From Thermococcus sp. (GTDB lineage Archaea; Methanobacteriota_B; Thermococci; Thermococcales; Thermococcaceae), in NCBI RefSeq assembly GCF_015521605.1, contig NZ_WANV01000001.1, positions 1-52,373 on the forward strand: a stretch of DNA of 52,373 bases, read 5' to 3'. Below are positions 10,725 to 19,885 of the stretch, in pieces. How positions within the stretch are numbered: position 1 is the stretch's first letter; each line of letters starts with the position of its first letter. The notes below the pieces were generated by a model. It ran no database searches and was not told where the DNA came from. It worked only from the letters and a program-made list of their open reading frames with translations. The translations under genes and the position numbers were made by a program.

Positions 10725-13700
10725 TCACCTCTTCAGCAGGTCTTCTGCTCCGGTTGGCCCCAGGACGGCCGCTGCCGTTTGGTTGTCAAGGAAGAACGGC
10801 ACAACACTTAAGTCGCCTGTGAGGGCGCTCGTACCGTAGGATATACCCCAAACGCGGTATGCGGGCATCTTTTCTATCCTGCCAAAATAGTAGTTGAGGA
10901 AGTAGTAGTCCACGCTGCTCTGTCCTTCCTCTATTGTTATTCCGAAGTTGTTAAACAGGTCGAAGAGCTTGCGGTCATAGTCGGCGTTGGGCACCATAAA
11001 GCTGACGAGCCCGATGGGGTAGTACTCGCCTCCGTATTTCATTCCCAGCTCGTCCTGCATCTCCTTTGCCAGCTGGAAGTATTTAGCGTGGTTGGTCACG
11101 CTGTTTTCAAGGCGTTCGAAGAACGATACTCCCTCGTATGTTCCGAAGTACTTCTGCTCGATTATGCATGATATCAGGGGCTGGAGGTCATAGGCGCGGG
11201 CGTTGTATGCACTGCTTGTTTGGGGTGCCGATTCAACGGTGGTGGAGCTTATGGAGTCGGTTGTGTAGTAGGGCATTCTGCCGATGACTATCCAGTCAAA
11301 GTACGCGGCGTTGACGAGGATGCCCTGGGACTGGCTGTCTATCACAATGCCCACCTTCGTTGCTGACACGGGCTCTTTGTTTATGCTGACGGTAGAGCTC
11401 CTCAGGGGGTTGTCGACGTCTGTGAACTCAAGATACACTCCGCCGGAAACGGGCGTAAATACAACCTGATACCTGTGGTAGTCGGACAGGGTTGTGGGGT
11501 TGCCTGAGGCAAGGCTGTTGCCCCAGTTCTCCAGTATTGCAAGGGTGTCCCCATTGTGGTCGCTGAACCCCGCGTTGTCGTCGATGAACTGCACACTCTC
11601 GCTCTCCGTTGTGGTCTGGGTTCCCCCTCCGCCCTGAGTTATGGTGTAGCTCAGGTACTCGTCCTCCAGGTACTTGCGGATGAATACCCAGTCGTACTCA
11701 CTGGGGCCTCCGTTCCACTGTTCCAGGCCTACGGCACGGTTGCTGCTGGCTCCGGCGTTGTACGAGCTCCTCAGAACTTTGTTGGTCCAGTCTGAGAACT
11801 GGTATATGTCAGTCCAGAATGACGTTACCCTTAGTTCTATGTTCTGGAATGAGTTTAGGGTGTACTCCGTCGTACTGGAGTCATACCACCCGATCCAGTT
11901 GCTTGTAAGGACGTTGAACCACCACAGGTATCCCCTTCCATCGCCGTAGTAGTTGATGTCCTCAATCCGACCCCACCCGGTGCTCCTGCGGATGTTCCAC
12001 ATTATTCCAGGGTTGTCAACGAGCTTCCCTCTGATGTCCATTATGTATGTGCTCGGGAAGGTTGCCTTTGTCCATATCCAGCTCCTGCTCGGAAGCTGGA
12101 GGTAGCCGTTATTTATGGAGGGGTTTCCGTGGGTGTCCCATTTCCCTGTATCCAGGGTTGTACCCGTGAAGTCATCGAAGAACTCAAAGACCTGGTTTCC
12201 GTCTCCCCTGGTGAGTGTGCCCGTGTTGTATTTGATGTAAACTGTGGCGTTGTAGTGGTACACCCATCCGTTGCTCCAGGTTCTTCCGGTGTACGTGAGG
12301 TTTGTCTTTACCCACACCTGGGCGCTGGTCGTGTCCCAGTATTCTATCCAGAAGGGTATCTGGTTCTGGAGGAGCGGATCAGAGTATACGAGTATCTCCG
12401 CCCTGTTCGTTGCGGGATCTGAGTTTATGCCGCTGATGTTTGTGGCGCTGAGTCTTATTGGCACCTGGACGTTCGTGGTGTCCGTCAGTTCTGGCCCATC
12501 GTAGTTTATGACGATCTTGAGGTAGTCTCCCAGGGCCTGGGTTTCCGTGTAGTTGAACTCCGTCTCGATTCCTCCATCGAAGTCCAGAGCGGTGCTGTTC
12601 GGCCTCATCCTGAACCTCACGAAGAACTCGCCGTCTATTGAGTTGACTGTCTGGAGGGCGAGTTTCTCAGTCCCGCCAGGAACGACCAGATGGCCGTTCC
12701 CATCAAGGTACGCGTCTGCGAGGTTGTTCCACAGGACGGGATTTATCGACGTGCCGTCGAAGGTGTCAATGAGCCAGAACAGGTATTCCTTGTTATACCC
12801 GTCGGTGGCATAGGACGGGTTGTCCGTAAAGTAAATCGAGTAGTCGGTACCGCTGGCCTTTATCCATATCCAGACGTAGGAGGTTCCCCAGTATTCTATC
12901 CAGAAGGGCACAGGGGTGCACGTGATGGTGGACTTTTCATAGATCATCATTGAGGCAGTTCCGTCGGTGTGGTATATACCCGGGAATATCGAGGTCGGTA
13001 TCTTTAGGAGCACAAGGCTTCCATCGGCGTAGCTGGGTATCGTGATGTTGACCCTCCACTTGTAGTTGGACCCGCACCAGTGACTGGTTGCACTCACATT
13101 GCCGAACACGAGCACTCCAACGTCATCGTCGTTGAATACCTCAAGCGGAGAGATCGGGACACCGTTTATCGTGGTATTGACTATTATCGGGGCGGTGACG
13201 CCGGCTATGTCCCCGCTGCGGAGTACGTATCCATCTGCCCCGTCGCCGGGATACGAGTTGCCGTAGAATATGTGTCCAGTGTCCCAGGCTGTGGAGGAAT
13301 ATTTGCCGAGTACATGGTCGCTCGTGCTGGTGCCGTTCCCGTAGAGCGTTTTAACGGGCCTGTCCATGAGTTCGGGGAAAGTGTACTCACAGGGTTCAAT
13401 TGAGCGGTAGTATCTACCGTAGGTGAGTGCCGAGAATATGGGGTCTTCAAGGTTTTCGATTGATATTATTGAGTAAACATAGTTCTCCCTCGGTATGGGG
13501 CCGGTATAGACTACCTTACCAGAGACGTCTGAAATCGTCACGTCCTTTATTCTGGCGCGTATGACGATTCTGAATGCATCCAGAGGGGCAACGGTTAGCT
13601 CTATGTTGCTCCTGAGAAAACTGCTCTTCTGGGACACGCTCATGGCCTCGATTTCGGCAATGCTCCTGTTTGCTATCCTGAGATCATACCCCTGTTTCCT

Positions 13701-14102
13701 GAGTTCGGTGGACATGTTGCCTAGCCAGCCTAGAACCGTTTGATCTTTCATAAGCCGCTCGGAGTAGTTGCTCGCGACCTGTGGAGACCGGCCAAACAGA
13801 ACTAGGTCACGTATCGTGGCGTTTGCCATACCGTTTGGGTCGTTTGGATCCAAAAAGTCCCGGGTGTTTGCGATGTAATCCACAACGGTGACTATCGCCC
13901 TCTTTCCGGATATCTCAAGGGTTCTCTGGAAGTCCATCTCAACGTACGATACCACCCTGTACGTTCTCTCAACCTGGGTCCTCTCGCTCTGACTCATTAT
14001 TATCTGGGATGAAACGTCCTCATACGTGGCCAAAAGGAGCATGAGGGGTATCAGAAGGAGTATGACAGTTGAGTTCATTAGGAATGCCCGCCGTTTCCTC
14101 AT
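10725..14102 (-). CDS. Giant surface protein with two DUF2341-LamG-like modules
   Basis: 1125 residues. A basic N-terminus (MRKRRAFLMNS) leads into one hydrophobic segment (about 8-25), so the protein is membrane-anchored with an outside body. Two related units are seen: DUF2341-like at about 345-440 and 540-640, each with the marker PFWIEYW, and each followed by a jelly-roll (LamG-like) stretch that begins DTFDGTS or DDFTGTT. The last 120 residues form a different domain (YFGTYEGVSFFERLEN). Many Asn-X-Ser/Thr sites suggest glycosylation. An adhesin or tip role is inferred. Its ATG overlaps the upstream stop by 4 bases. Confidence 0.85.
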   Translation of the reverse strand: MRKRRAFLMNSTVILLLIPLMLLLATYEDVSSQIIMSQSERTQVERTYRVVSYVEMDFQRTLEISGKRAIVTVVDYIANTRDFLDPNDPNGMANATIRDLVLFGRSPQVASNYSERLMKDQTVLGWLGNMSTELRKQGYDLRIANRSIAEIEAMSVSQKSSFLRSNIELTVAPLDAFRIVIRARIKDVTISDVSGKVVYTGPIPRENYVYSIISIENLEDPIFSALTYGRYYRSIEPCEYTFPELMDRPVKTLYGNGTSTSDHVLGKYSSTAWDTGHIFYGNSYPGDGADGYVLRSGDIAGVTAPIIVNTTINGVPISPLEVFNDDDVGVLVFGNVSATSHWCGSNYKWRVNITIPSYADGSLVLLKIPTSIFPGIYHTDGTASMMIYEKSTITCTPVPFWIEYWGTSYVWIWIKASGTDYSIYFTDNPSYATDGYNKEYLFWLIDTFDGTSINPVLWNNLADAYLDGNGHLVVPGGTEKLALQTVNSIDGEFFVRFRMRPNSTALDFDGGIETEFNYTETQALGDYLKIVINYDGPELTDTTNVQVPIRLSATNISGINSDPATNRAEILVYSDPLLQNQIPFWIEYWDTTSAQVWVKTNLTYTGRTWSNGWVYHYNATVYIKYNTGTLTRGDGNQVFEFFDDFTGTTLDTGKWDTHGNPSINNGYLQLPSRSWIWTKATFPSTYIMDIRGKLVDNPGIMWNIRRSTGWGRIEDINYYGDGRGYLWWFNVLTSNWIGWYDSSTTEYTLNSFQNIELRVTSFWTDIYQFSDWTNKVLRSSYNAGASSNRAVGLEQWNGGPSEYDWVFIRKYLEDEYLSYTITQGGGGTQTTTESESVQFIDDNAGFSDHNGDTLAILENWGNSLASGNPTTLSDYHRYQVVFTPVSGGVYLEFTDVDNPLRSSTVSINKEPVSATKVGIVIDSQSQGILVNAAYFDWIVIGRMPYYTTDSISSTTVESAPQTSSAYNARAYDLQPLISCIIEQKYFGTYEGVSFFERLENSVTNHAKYFQLAKEMQDELGMKYGGEYYPIGLVSFMVPNADYDRKLFDLFNNFGITIEEGQSSVDYYFLNYYFGRIEKMPAYRVWGISYGTSALTGDLSVVPFFLDNQTAAAVLGPTGAEDLLKR

Positions 14103-16207
14103 CCATTCTCCCTCCAGACTCTGAGTGTTATTGTTATGGGCTGGAACAGGCCGGGTATGTTGCCCATGGATACGAAGACGATGTTTACCGTTGGCGGCAG
14201 CTGCACCAGTATTGGGTTCTCCTGGGTCCCATCGCCACCGAGGTTGCGGAATAGCCTTATTATTGCATCATCAACGGCGTATCTGTCCATTCCATCGAGG
14301 AGATCCTGGGCGGTAACGTCACAGTAGGGGGCGTCTCCCGCGGTCACGTAGTGGGGGAACGTGTCTCCACTCCAGTAGTACGTTATGTTGTAGCCGGAGC
14401 ACCCTGGCCTCAGAAGTTCGGGGAACACGTCTCCATAACCTGCAAAGCCCTGAATAACGTACGTGAGCTCACCATCTCCGTTGCTCGGCTGGAGGTAGTA
14501 CCCCTGACCAAGGTCGATGTTTATAGTATTGGTTCCGGGCGCTATCGCGTTGGGAAGCGGATTGTACTGGTAGTCAAAGGTGTTTCTGGTGTAACCAACC
14601 CTGGCGAGCGCATAGATGAAGGGGTTTGGCGGGTGCTGGTATATGTAGGTGGGGTCTATCAAGGGGTTGTCAACGCGGATTGACTGTGAGGGTTCCCCGT
14701 AGTTAACGTAGTACAGCCACGGGAACTGGAACTTGACCCACAGGGGAGTCACACCCTGGGGAACGTTGAAGTTTATAGTCACCGAGCGCGTCCAATCCTG
14801 GTTGGGGAGGGTTATTGGCTCAGTTACGTCTATTGTGTACGAGGTAAGAAGAACGCCGGGGGTGTAGTCGGCATAAACGAATGATTCGTTTCCTATAAGA
14901 TGGATGTTTGGACTGTACCGGGTGTTCTCATTCCCGGCCCTCACGATTAGTGTCGTGTACCTGCTGGATATGTGGGTGTAGTTGTACCCCGCGCTGGCCA
15001 GGGCGTTTGCTATCGTCGCGTTGTCCCAGTAGCACACCTTCACCTGGGTGGTGGAGTTGTACTGACAGGGGGCGCTGAGCGGCACGGAAACCTCGTTGTT
15101 GAACATAAAGGAGAGGGTAACCGGAGTGGTGGGGGATACGTTCCCAACGGCCACCTGGACGCTGAGGGAGTTTATCTCGCCCGGAACGAAGAGGTACTTC
15201 CACGCGGTTATCCCATACTTGGCGGTGACGTCCTCGAAGTAAAATCTGTCGGTAAATCTAAGTGTGGATGGTATGGACGTGCGGTATCTAATCCTTATGT
15301 ACTGGGCACCGTCCTCACCGCCGTCGTATCCGGGCTTGTAGACCCTAACTTCAAACACGTTAGTTTCTCCGGGATGGAAGTTCTCTATGAGGGCGTATCC
15401 ACCGCTGGGGTCTGTATCCTGGATCAGCCGGTTGTTGTTAACGTATCCGGACCAGATGAGCTGGCCGTTTAGATATATCTCGTAGTTGGAGCCCACCCAG
15501 GCAGGTTCTAAGAACCACGTTATCTCCTCCACCTGTGCATCCGGCGGAATGGCGTCCGCGGGGACTATGTACCTGATTATGACCTCGTCGTTTTGATTGT
15601 CCGTCCGGGAGTATATGTATCCGCCCCTTATGGTGTACGTGTTCTCTTTGCTCCCGAGCTTATTGAGGAATGCCCTCGCCATGTAGCCCCTCGGTGTCTG
15701 GTTGTAGGCGTATCCGCTCAGTATCAGCGTTGCCGGCGTCACGTCCCTGGCTGCCGAGTAGTTGGAGCCAACCTTCCGGAGGTACGGGCTGGTGTAGTTG
15801 TTTATCATCAGCTCGTAGTTGTAGTCCTTTAGAGTGTTGTTGAGTACATACCCGAGGATTATCTCGGCTTTGTGCTTCAGGTTCGCAGAGGGGAAGAGCG
15901 GCGCCGTCGCCCAGTAAGTGGCGACTATATCTATGGGGGACATGTCGGGGGTCACGAGGGTTGTGTTGATAACTGGATCCGGGCCGGTCATCCATTCCTC
16001 CAGGGTCTCGGGGGGCACCAGTTCCCTTAGGGGAAGGGTTCTGAACATTGTCAGCGCGTCGTCGGCGACATATTTCGACTGGGAGCGCATGTACGTGGAA
16101 TAAACCTGAGCACTGGGGTTGATCTGGGTTATGCTGACCACGAACATGGTGACTAGGAGGAGGGCGAGTATGGCATCCAGGGTGAATATGAAGCCTCGCC
16201 TCTTCAT
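14099..16207 (-). CDS. Large pilin-like surface protein (702 residues)
   Basis: N-terminus MKRRGFIFTLDAILALLLVTMF: two basic residues and Gly followed at once by a hydrophobic helix with an acidic residue, as in class III/type IV pilin-like precursors. The rest is an extracellular beta-rich region with many Asn-X-Ser/Thr sites (for example NNTLKDYNYELMINNYTSPY). It includes a galactose-binding-like stretch near residues 230-310 (TWFLEPAWVGSNYEIYLNGQ). Pilins are usually 100-200 residues, so this is far larger. Coupled to both neighbours by 4-base overlaps. Function beyond surface display is unknown. Confidence 0.85.
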   Translation of the reverse strand: MKRRGFIFTLDAILALLLVTMFVVSITQINPSAQVYSTYMRSQSKYVADDALTMFRTLPLRELVPPETLEEWMTGPDPVINTTLVTPDMSPIDIVATYWATAPLFPSANLKHKAEIILGYVLNNTLKDYNYELMINNYTSPYLRKVGSNYSAARDVTPATLILSGYAYNQTPRGYMARAFLNKLGSKENTYTIRGGYIYSRTDNQNDEVIIRYIVPADAIPPDAQVEEITWFLEPAWVGSNYEIYLNGQLIWSGYVNNNRLIQDTDPSGGYALIENFHPGETNVFEVRVYKPGYDGGEDGAQYIRIRYRTSIPSTLRFTDRFYFEDVTAKYGITAWKYLFVPGEINSLSVQVAVGNVSPTTPVTLSFMFNNEVSVPLSAPCQYNSTTQVKVCYWDNATIANALASAGYNYTHISSRYTTLIVRAGNENTRYSPNIHLIGNESFVYADYTPGVLLTSYTIDVTEPITLPNQDWTRSVTINFNVPQGVTPLWVKFQFPWLYYVNYGEPSQSIRVDNPLIDPTYIYQHPPNPFIYALARVGYTRNTFDYQYNPLPNAIAPGTNTINIDLGQGYYLQPSNGDGELTYVIQGFAGYGDVFPELLRPGCSGYNITYYWSGDTFPHYVTAGDAPYCDVTAQDLLDGMDRYAVDDAIIRLFRNLGGDGTQENPILVQLPPTVNIVFVSMGNIPGLFQPITITLRVWRENG

Positions 16208-17691
16208 GAGTCATCCCACACCCACAGTTTTAGCACCGCTAGGCTCGCCTGGGGTCTCATGATGGTATCAATCCCGTTAAGATCCGTTATTTCGACCATT
16301 GTTATGTCCTTCATCTCGTAGACCCAAACGTAGATGTCGAGACTCTCTCCCGGCCTTATCTGGGTAAGGAACTCCTTCCATGGGATTATTATGTAGTAGG
16401 GGTTCTCTGAGGAGTAGGATTTGACGTAGGAGTTTCCGTTGATCGTCTGGTTTATGATGGCCTTGACGTTTGAATCTGCGGAGGTCTTGTACACGGCCAT
16501 GACGGAGTACCCGGAGATGTTGGTTCCCCTCATCCACGCCACGGCAACGACGTGGCCGGTGCCGTTGAACGCAACTTTAAGCGCCATGTAGTCTGGGATT
16601 GGGGTGTATATCGTCCCGACGTAGAGCTCGGTGGGGAGTGAGTCGGCGGTGACCGTGTAGCTCCTGTTGTAGGTCATCTTTGTCATGGGGATTCTCCTCT
16701 CGGTGTAGGTCACCCACGGTGAGCGCTCCCGGGAGGCGATTATCGTTGCGGGATCGTTAACGAAGCTGCCGTTTATCATGGTTATGTTGTAGTCAGCGCT
16801 CACAACCTTGGTTGCGTAGACGTACTTAATCGTCATGTTGGTCGAGGAGACTGTTCCTCCCTGCCCCCACCACACGGTTCCCGTCCAAGTGGTCCATATC
16901 TGCTGTCCCAGACGGTGCAGGGGAATCCAGAGCTCGTAGGTGCCGTCGGCGAGTTTGTTCCATCCTATGAGGAGGTATCCGGTCTCAACGTCTATATGGA
17001 CGATTGAGCCGGCGGGTATGTTGTAGTTCACCGGCCCTCCCTGGTTTCCGGGGCCGATGAGGTCGAGCCTGACGCTTCCGTCCTCCGCGAGCTTGAAGAC
17101 GAAGCTTTCCCCTGCGGTTACATTTGTCACGTTTGCTATGTTCCCCACACCGGGGGCATCGCTTCTCTCGGGGCTTATCCACTCGGCGATGAGTCCCCTT
17201 CCGTATGCGTATCCAGTGGTAGGAGTGACGGAGAGATGGCCTCCGGAGGGGATGTCCACAGAGCCCTCTGTCTGGGGGGGTATGACCGTCACGTTTCCCT
17301 CAATCTCGACCCTTGTGAGGTAAAATCCCAGGGTGAAGTCCTTCCCCATGCTGATGTTTGCCAGCGCCGCCCTCACGGCTGGATCGTTAGCGGCAACGGC
17401 ATCATTAAGGGCCTCTATCTTCGCATAGTCTATGGTGTTTGGATACTGGCTGTTCTCAAGACCCAGAAAGGCCAGATTGGCTGGATCTGTCTGCCAGTTG
17501 TCCGGAGTTCCGGGGTTCTTGACGAGTATGTCCAGCATGTTGTCTCCAACATTGGCCCTCTCGTACCATCCGAGCACGGTTGTTATCTCGCCCTTCAGGG
17601 CACTTGATGTTGTGGTGATAGTGCCGAGTAGCAGGATTATTATGACCATCGACAGCATCGCATCGAACGAGAGCAGCTGGCCCCTCCTCAT
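16204..17691 (-). CDS. Pilin-like surface protein (495 residues)
   Basis: N-terminus MRRGQLLSFDAMLSMVIIILLLG resembles class III signal peptides (basic residues, Gly-Gln, then an acidic residue within a hydrophobic helix). The remainder is predicted outside the cell, beta-rich, with Asn-X-Thr sites such as NVTNVTAG and NRSYTVT. ATGA overlaps on both sides show translational coupling. No enzymatic motif was seen. Likely a minor or specialised subunit of the structure the operon builds. Confidence 0.85.
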   Translation of the reverse strand: MRRGQLLSFDAMLSMVIIILLLGTITTTSSALKGEITTVLGWYERANVGDNMLDILVKNPGTPDNWQTDPANLAFLGLENSQYPNTIDYAKIEALNDAVAANDPAVRAALANISMGKDFTLGFYLTRVEIEGNVTVIPPQTEGSVDIPSGGHLSVTPTTGYAYGRGLIAEWISPERSDAPGVGNIANVTNVTAGESFVFKLAEDGSVRLDLIGPGNQGGPVNYNIPAGSIVHIDVETGYLLIGWNKLADGTYELWIPLHRLGQQIWTTWTGTVWWGQGGTVSSTNMTIKYVYATKVVSADYNITMINGSFVNDPATIIASRERSPWVTYTERRIPMTKMTYNRSYTVTADSLPTELYVGTIYTPIPDYMALKVAFNGTGHVVAVAWMRGTNISGYSVMAVYKTSADSNVKAIINQTINGNSYVKSYSSENPYYIIIPWKEFLTQIRPGESLDIYVWVYEMKDITMVEITDLNGIDTIMRPQASLAVLKLWVWDDS

Positions 17692-18161
17692 ACTCTCACC
17701 ACATCCACGTTTATTTCAATCTCTCTCCCGCCTAGGTAGAGCTTTCCATTCTGCTTAACCACGTTGGTCTTGGATATCAGGTCGTCCTCAATGTACTGCT
17801 TTATATTTGCCTCAACGGTACTTTCGGAGAGTCCCGCCCCCGCGTAGGTTATCGTGATGTTGATCTGAATCGTGCCGTTGATTTCCGCGGTGCGCACCCC
17901 AGCGAGCTGAAACGCCCTATATGTGTAATTGCTGGCGTTTATTATCGCGTTTAGGGGGGTGTAGATGCTCTCGTTGATCATGACTCCGGTGTTCAGATAG
18001 GCGCAGGCATCTGAGGCGGAGCCTCTAACGTACGATATTATTGAAGCGGCCGTGTTCTCGTTCAGATATGGGGGGACTATCAGAACGATCCCTGCGAGAA
18101 TAATGGCGGTTATGAAGAGAACCTCTATGGCCGTCTGTGCCTTACGGCGAGAGGGTGACAT
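17688..18161 (-). CDS. Class III signal peptide pilin-like protein (157 residues)
   Basis: Starts MSPSRRKAQTAIEVLFITAII: the QTAIE core matches the archaeal class III signal peptide pattern (Q-x-x-x-E followed by a hydrophobic helix) cleaved by EppA-type prepilin peptidases. The ATG at 18161 is chosen over 18182 because GGAGGGGAGG precedes it by about 4 bases. It overlaps the 3' end of the previous gene by 20 bases and the next start by 4. About 120 residues outside the membrane, including ANIKQYIEDDLISK. Confidence 0.85.
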   Translation of the reverse strand: MSPSRRKAQTAIEVLFITAIILAGIVLIVPPYLNENTAASIISYVRGSASDACAYLNTGVMINESIYTPLNAIINASNYTYRAFQLAGVRTAEINGTIQINITITYAGAGLSESTVEANIKQYIEDDLISKTNVVKQNGKLYLGGREIEINVDVVRV

Positions 18162-18582
18162 CCAGCCTCCCCTCCGTTTCATTGTACGTCGCCACTATGC
18201 TGAAATCCCTATCCGCCCCAGTAAGGGTCACCGAGGTGTTCTCGTATATCGGCACCGGGCTCCTCTGGGCCACGCGGTAGCCCTTTCCCCCTATCGTGGC
18301 GTTAACAACGACACTATCCGGGGCGAGTAGGCTGACTGTTACCTTGTCTCCCGCATCCAGGTTTATCGGGAGTTCCTTTCTCACGGTAAACCCGTCCCCG
18401 GCAGTGTAAACCTTGACAACGGAGTCCCGGACATCGATGGAGAACGCCTTCAGCTTCGCGATGGTGTCAAAGGTTTCGGAGTGGGCCCTCTCGCTGTCGG
18501 CAATGTAGACTAGGTTGAGCATCGTGATGGTTATGAGGGTCACTGCAAAGAGGAAGTCAAGGCTTATCTGTCCCCGCTTCAT
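18142..18582 (-). CDS. Class III signal peptide pilin-like protein (146 residues)
   Basis: Starts MKRGQISLDFLFAVTLITITM: K-R-G-Q-I-S-L-D-F fits the class III motif with Asp in place of the usual Glu. A small extracellular beta domain follows (VRKELPINLDAGDKVTVSL). It lies 2 bases after the preceding pilin gene. Confidence 0.85.
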   Translation of the reverse strand: MKRGQISLDFLFAVTLITITMLNLVYIADSERAHSETFDTIAKLKAFSIDVRDSVVKVYTAGDGFTVRKELPINLDAGDKVTVSLLAPDSVVVNATIGGKGYRVAQRSPVPIYENTSVTLTGADRDFSIVATYNETEGRLDVTLSP

Positions 18583-18584
18583 CT

Positions 18585-19217
18585 TCAGCCACCGGGGTTT
18601 ATGTTTATGTGAAGCTCACCGGCAGTTGAATCGAAGGTCCATGAGTTGGGGTTGTCCGGGTTCCACTCCACGACTATCTCAAGGGTTCCGGGAAGATCGG
18701 TGGGGTCGATCTCAATGCCGTAAACTGTGGTCGCGTTGAACGTGGTACTCCCAGCTGGAGACCACACGGAGGAGTTGGTGTAGAGGACGGCCTGGTACAT
18801 AGCACGGCTCCAGAACACGTTTTTATTCCCGCCACTGAGAACAGCGGTGACGTTGGTTCCGGTAACGGTGACGTACGTCCCGTTGCCTTCGGTGCTGTAG
18901 TTCCCGTAGGTTATGAAAACCTTGGGGCTGTTCACACCCAGACCTTTGAGAAGCATATCGGGGTCTCTCAGATACGTGATTCTTACATAGGTTGTTGACT
19001 TCGCTCCGGGGCCCTGGGCGTAGACCTGGGATATGGTGTTCGATATCGCGTTGGCTAGGTTCTTCTCTTCAAGGCTTATCTGGATGCGCAGGGTCTCGGT
19101 TGAGGTGGAGCCCTCCTTGAAGGTTATGTTGTTTACCGAGTACACCAGGAGGATGAGCATCATTCCGAAGATTAACATGAACTCAAGTGAAACCTGACCA
19201 CGCTTTTTTACCACCAT
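18585..19217 (-). CDS. Class III signal peptide pilin-like protein (210 residues)
   Basis: Starts MVVKKRGQVSLEFMLIFGMM, the most canonical class III signal (GQVSLEF) of the set. ATG at 19217 with GGGGAGA upstream. It may be the major subunit, since it has its own TATA-like element in the 38-bp gap upstream. The outside region has Asn-X-Ser/Thr sites. Confidence 0.88.
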   Translation of the reverse strand: MVVKKRGQVSLEFMLIFGMMLILLVYSVNNITFKEGSTSTETLRIQISLEEKNLANAISNTISQVYAQGPGAKSTTYVRITYLRDPDMLLKGLGVNSPKVFITYGNYSTEGNGTYVTVTGTNVTAVLSGGNKNVFWSRAMYQAVLYTNSSVWSPAGSTTFNATTVYGIEIDPTDLPGTLEIVVEWNPDNPNSWTFDSTAGELHININPGG

Positions 19218-19250
19218 ATTTCTCCCCTCAGTATGGTATATCTCTGAACA

Positions 19251-19260
19251 TCTATTTAAT
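19251..19260 (-). promoter_or_regulatory. Possible internal promoter before the pilin genes
   Basis: ATTAAATAGA on the minus strand, 34-43 bases before the ATG at 19217, within the operon's only sizeable internal gap. It could raise pilin expression relative to the upstream CetZ part. It overlaps the final codons of the upstream gene. Confidence 0.4.
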
Positions 19261-19885
19261 CGTTACTCTCGGGCTTTTCGGCGTTTACGACGGCGAAAAG
19301 ACCCGTTCCGACCTTTATAGTCCTGACACCAAAGTAATCGCCGCTGAATATTTTGAACTTATACCTCTCCGGCTGAAGGGAGTGCTTTTCAATGAGTCCT
19401 TTCAGTTCATCAATAAAGAACTGTGTTAGCTCGTAGTAAATTAAATCAAGCTTTTCCCGGGTGGAATCCCTGATCAGAAGAACCACGGGGAGTATCGCGA
19501 GCCCAAGTATGATATAAGGCTGACCCAGGATCGCCGTCGCGGCTGCGGTGGCGGCAATAAGCGCACCTATTGCGGCATAGCTCATCTTCTCCCTCTTCTT
19601 CGCTTCCTTGATTTCCTTGACCTTCTGTTCCCAGATGTCCAGCAGGGAGGGATTGTAAAAGTCAAATGCAGTATGGCGCTTTCCCTTCGCTATCCTCTCC
19701 CTGATGAGGTCATCCCAGTCGTCCTTGTAGTATATTACCTCACCGTGGAGCTTTGCCCTCTCCGCATCGAGGGAGGAGATTATCCTGATTATGTCCTCTG
19801 CGCTCTCGTGGGCGATGTGGGCGTAAACCTCCTTCTCGTCAAGTTCCAGGGCAACCTCTACCGAGTCCCGGATGGGTTCAGTCAT
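19256..19885 (-). CDS. Membrane hairpin protein next to CetZ (209 residues)
   Basis: An N-terminal soluble, charged helical region of about 105 residues, then two close membrane segments (about 107-145: YAAIGALIAATAAATAILG and IILGLAILPVVLLI), then about 65 cytoplasmic residues. Both ends would be inside the cell. No known domain recognised. It overlaps the end of the CetZ-like gene by 8 bases. A role as a membrane anchor or partner for the GTPase is an inference from this coupling. Confidence 0.8.
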   Translation of the reverse strand: MTEPIRDSVEVALELDEKEVYAHIAHESAEDIIRIISSLDAERAKLHGEVIYYKDDWDDLIRERIAKGKRHTAFDFYNPSLLDIWEQKVKEIKEAKKREKMSYAAIGALIAATAAATAILGQPYIILGLAILPVVLLIRDSTREKLDLIYYELTQFFIDELKGLIEKHSLQPERYKFKIFSGDYFGVRTIKVGTGLFAVVNAEKPESND

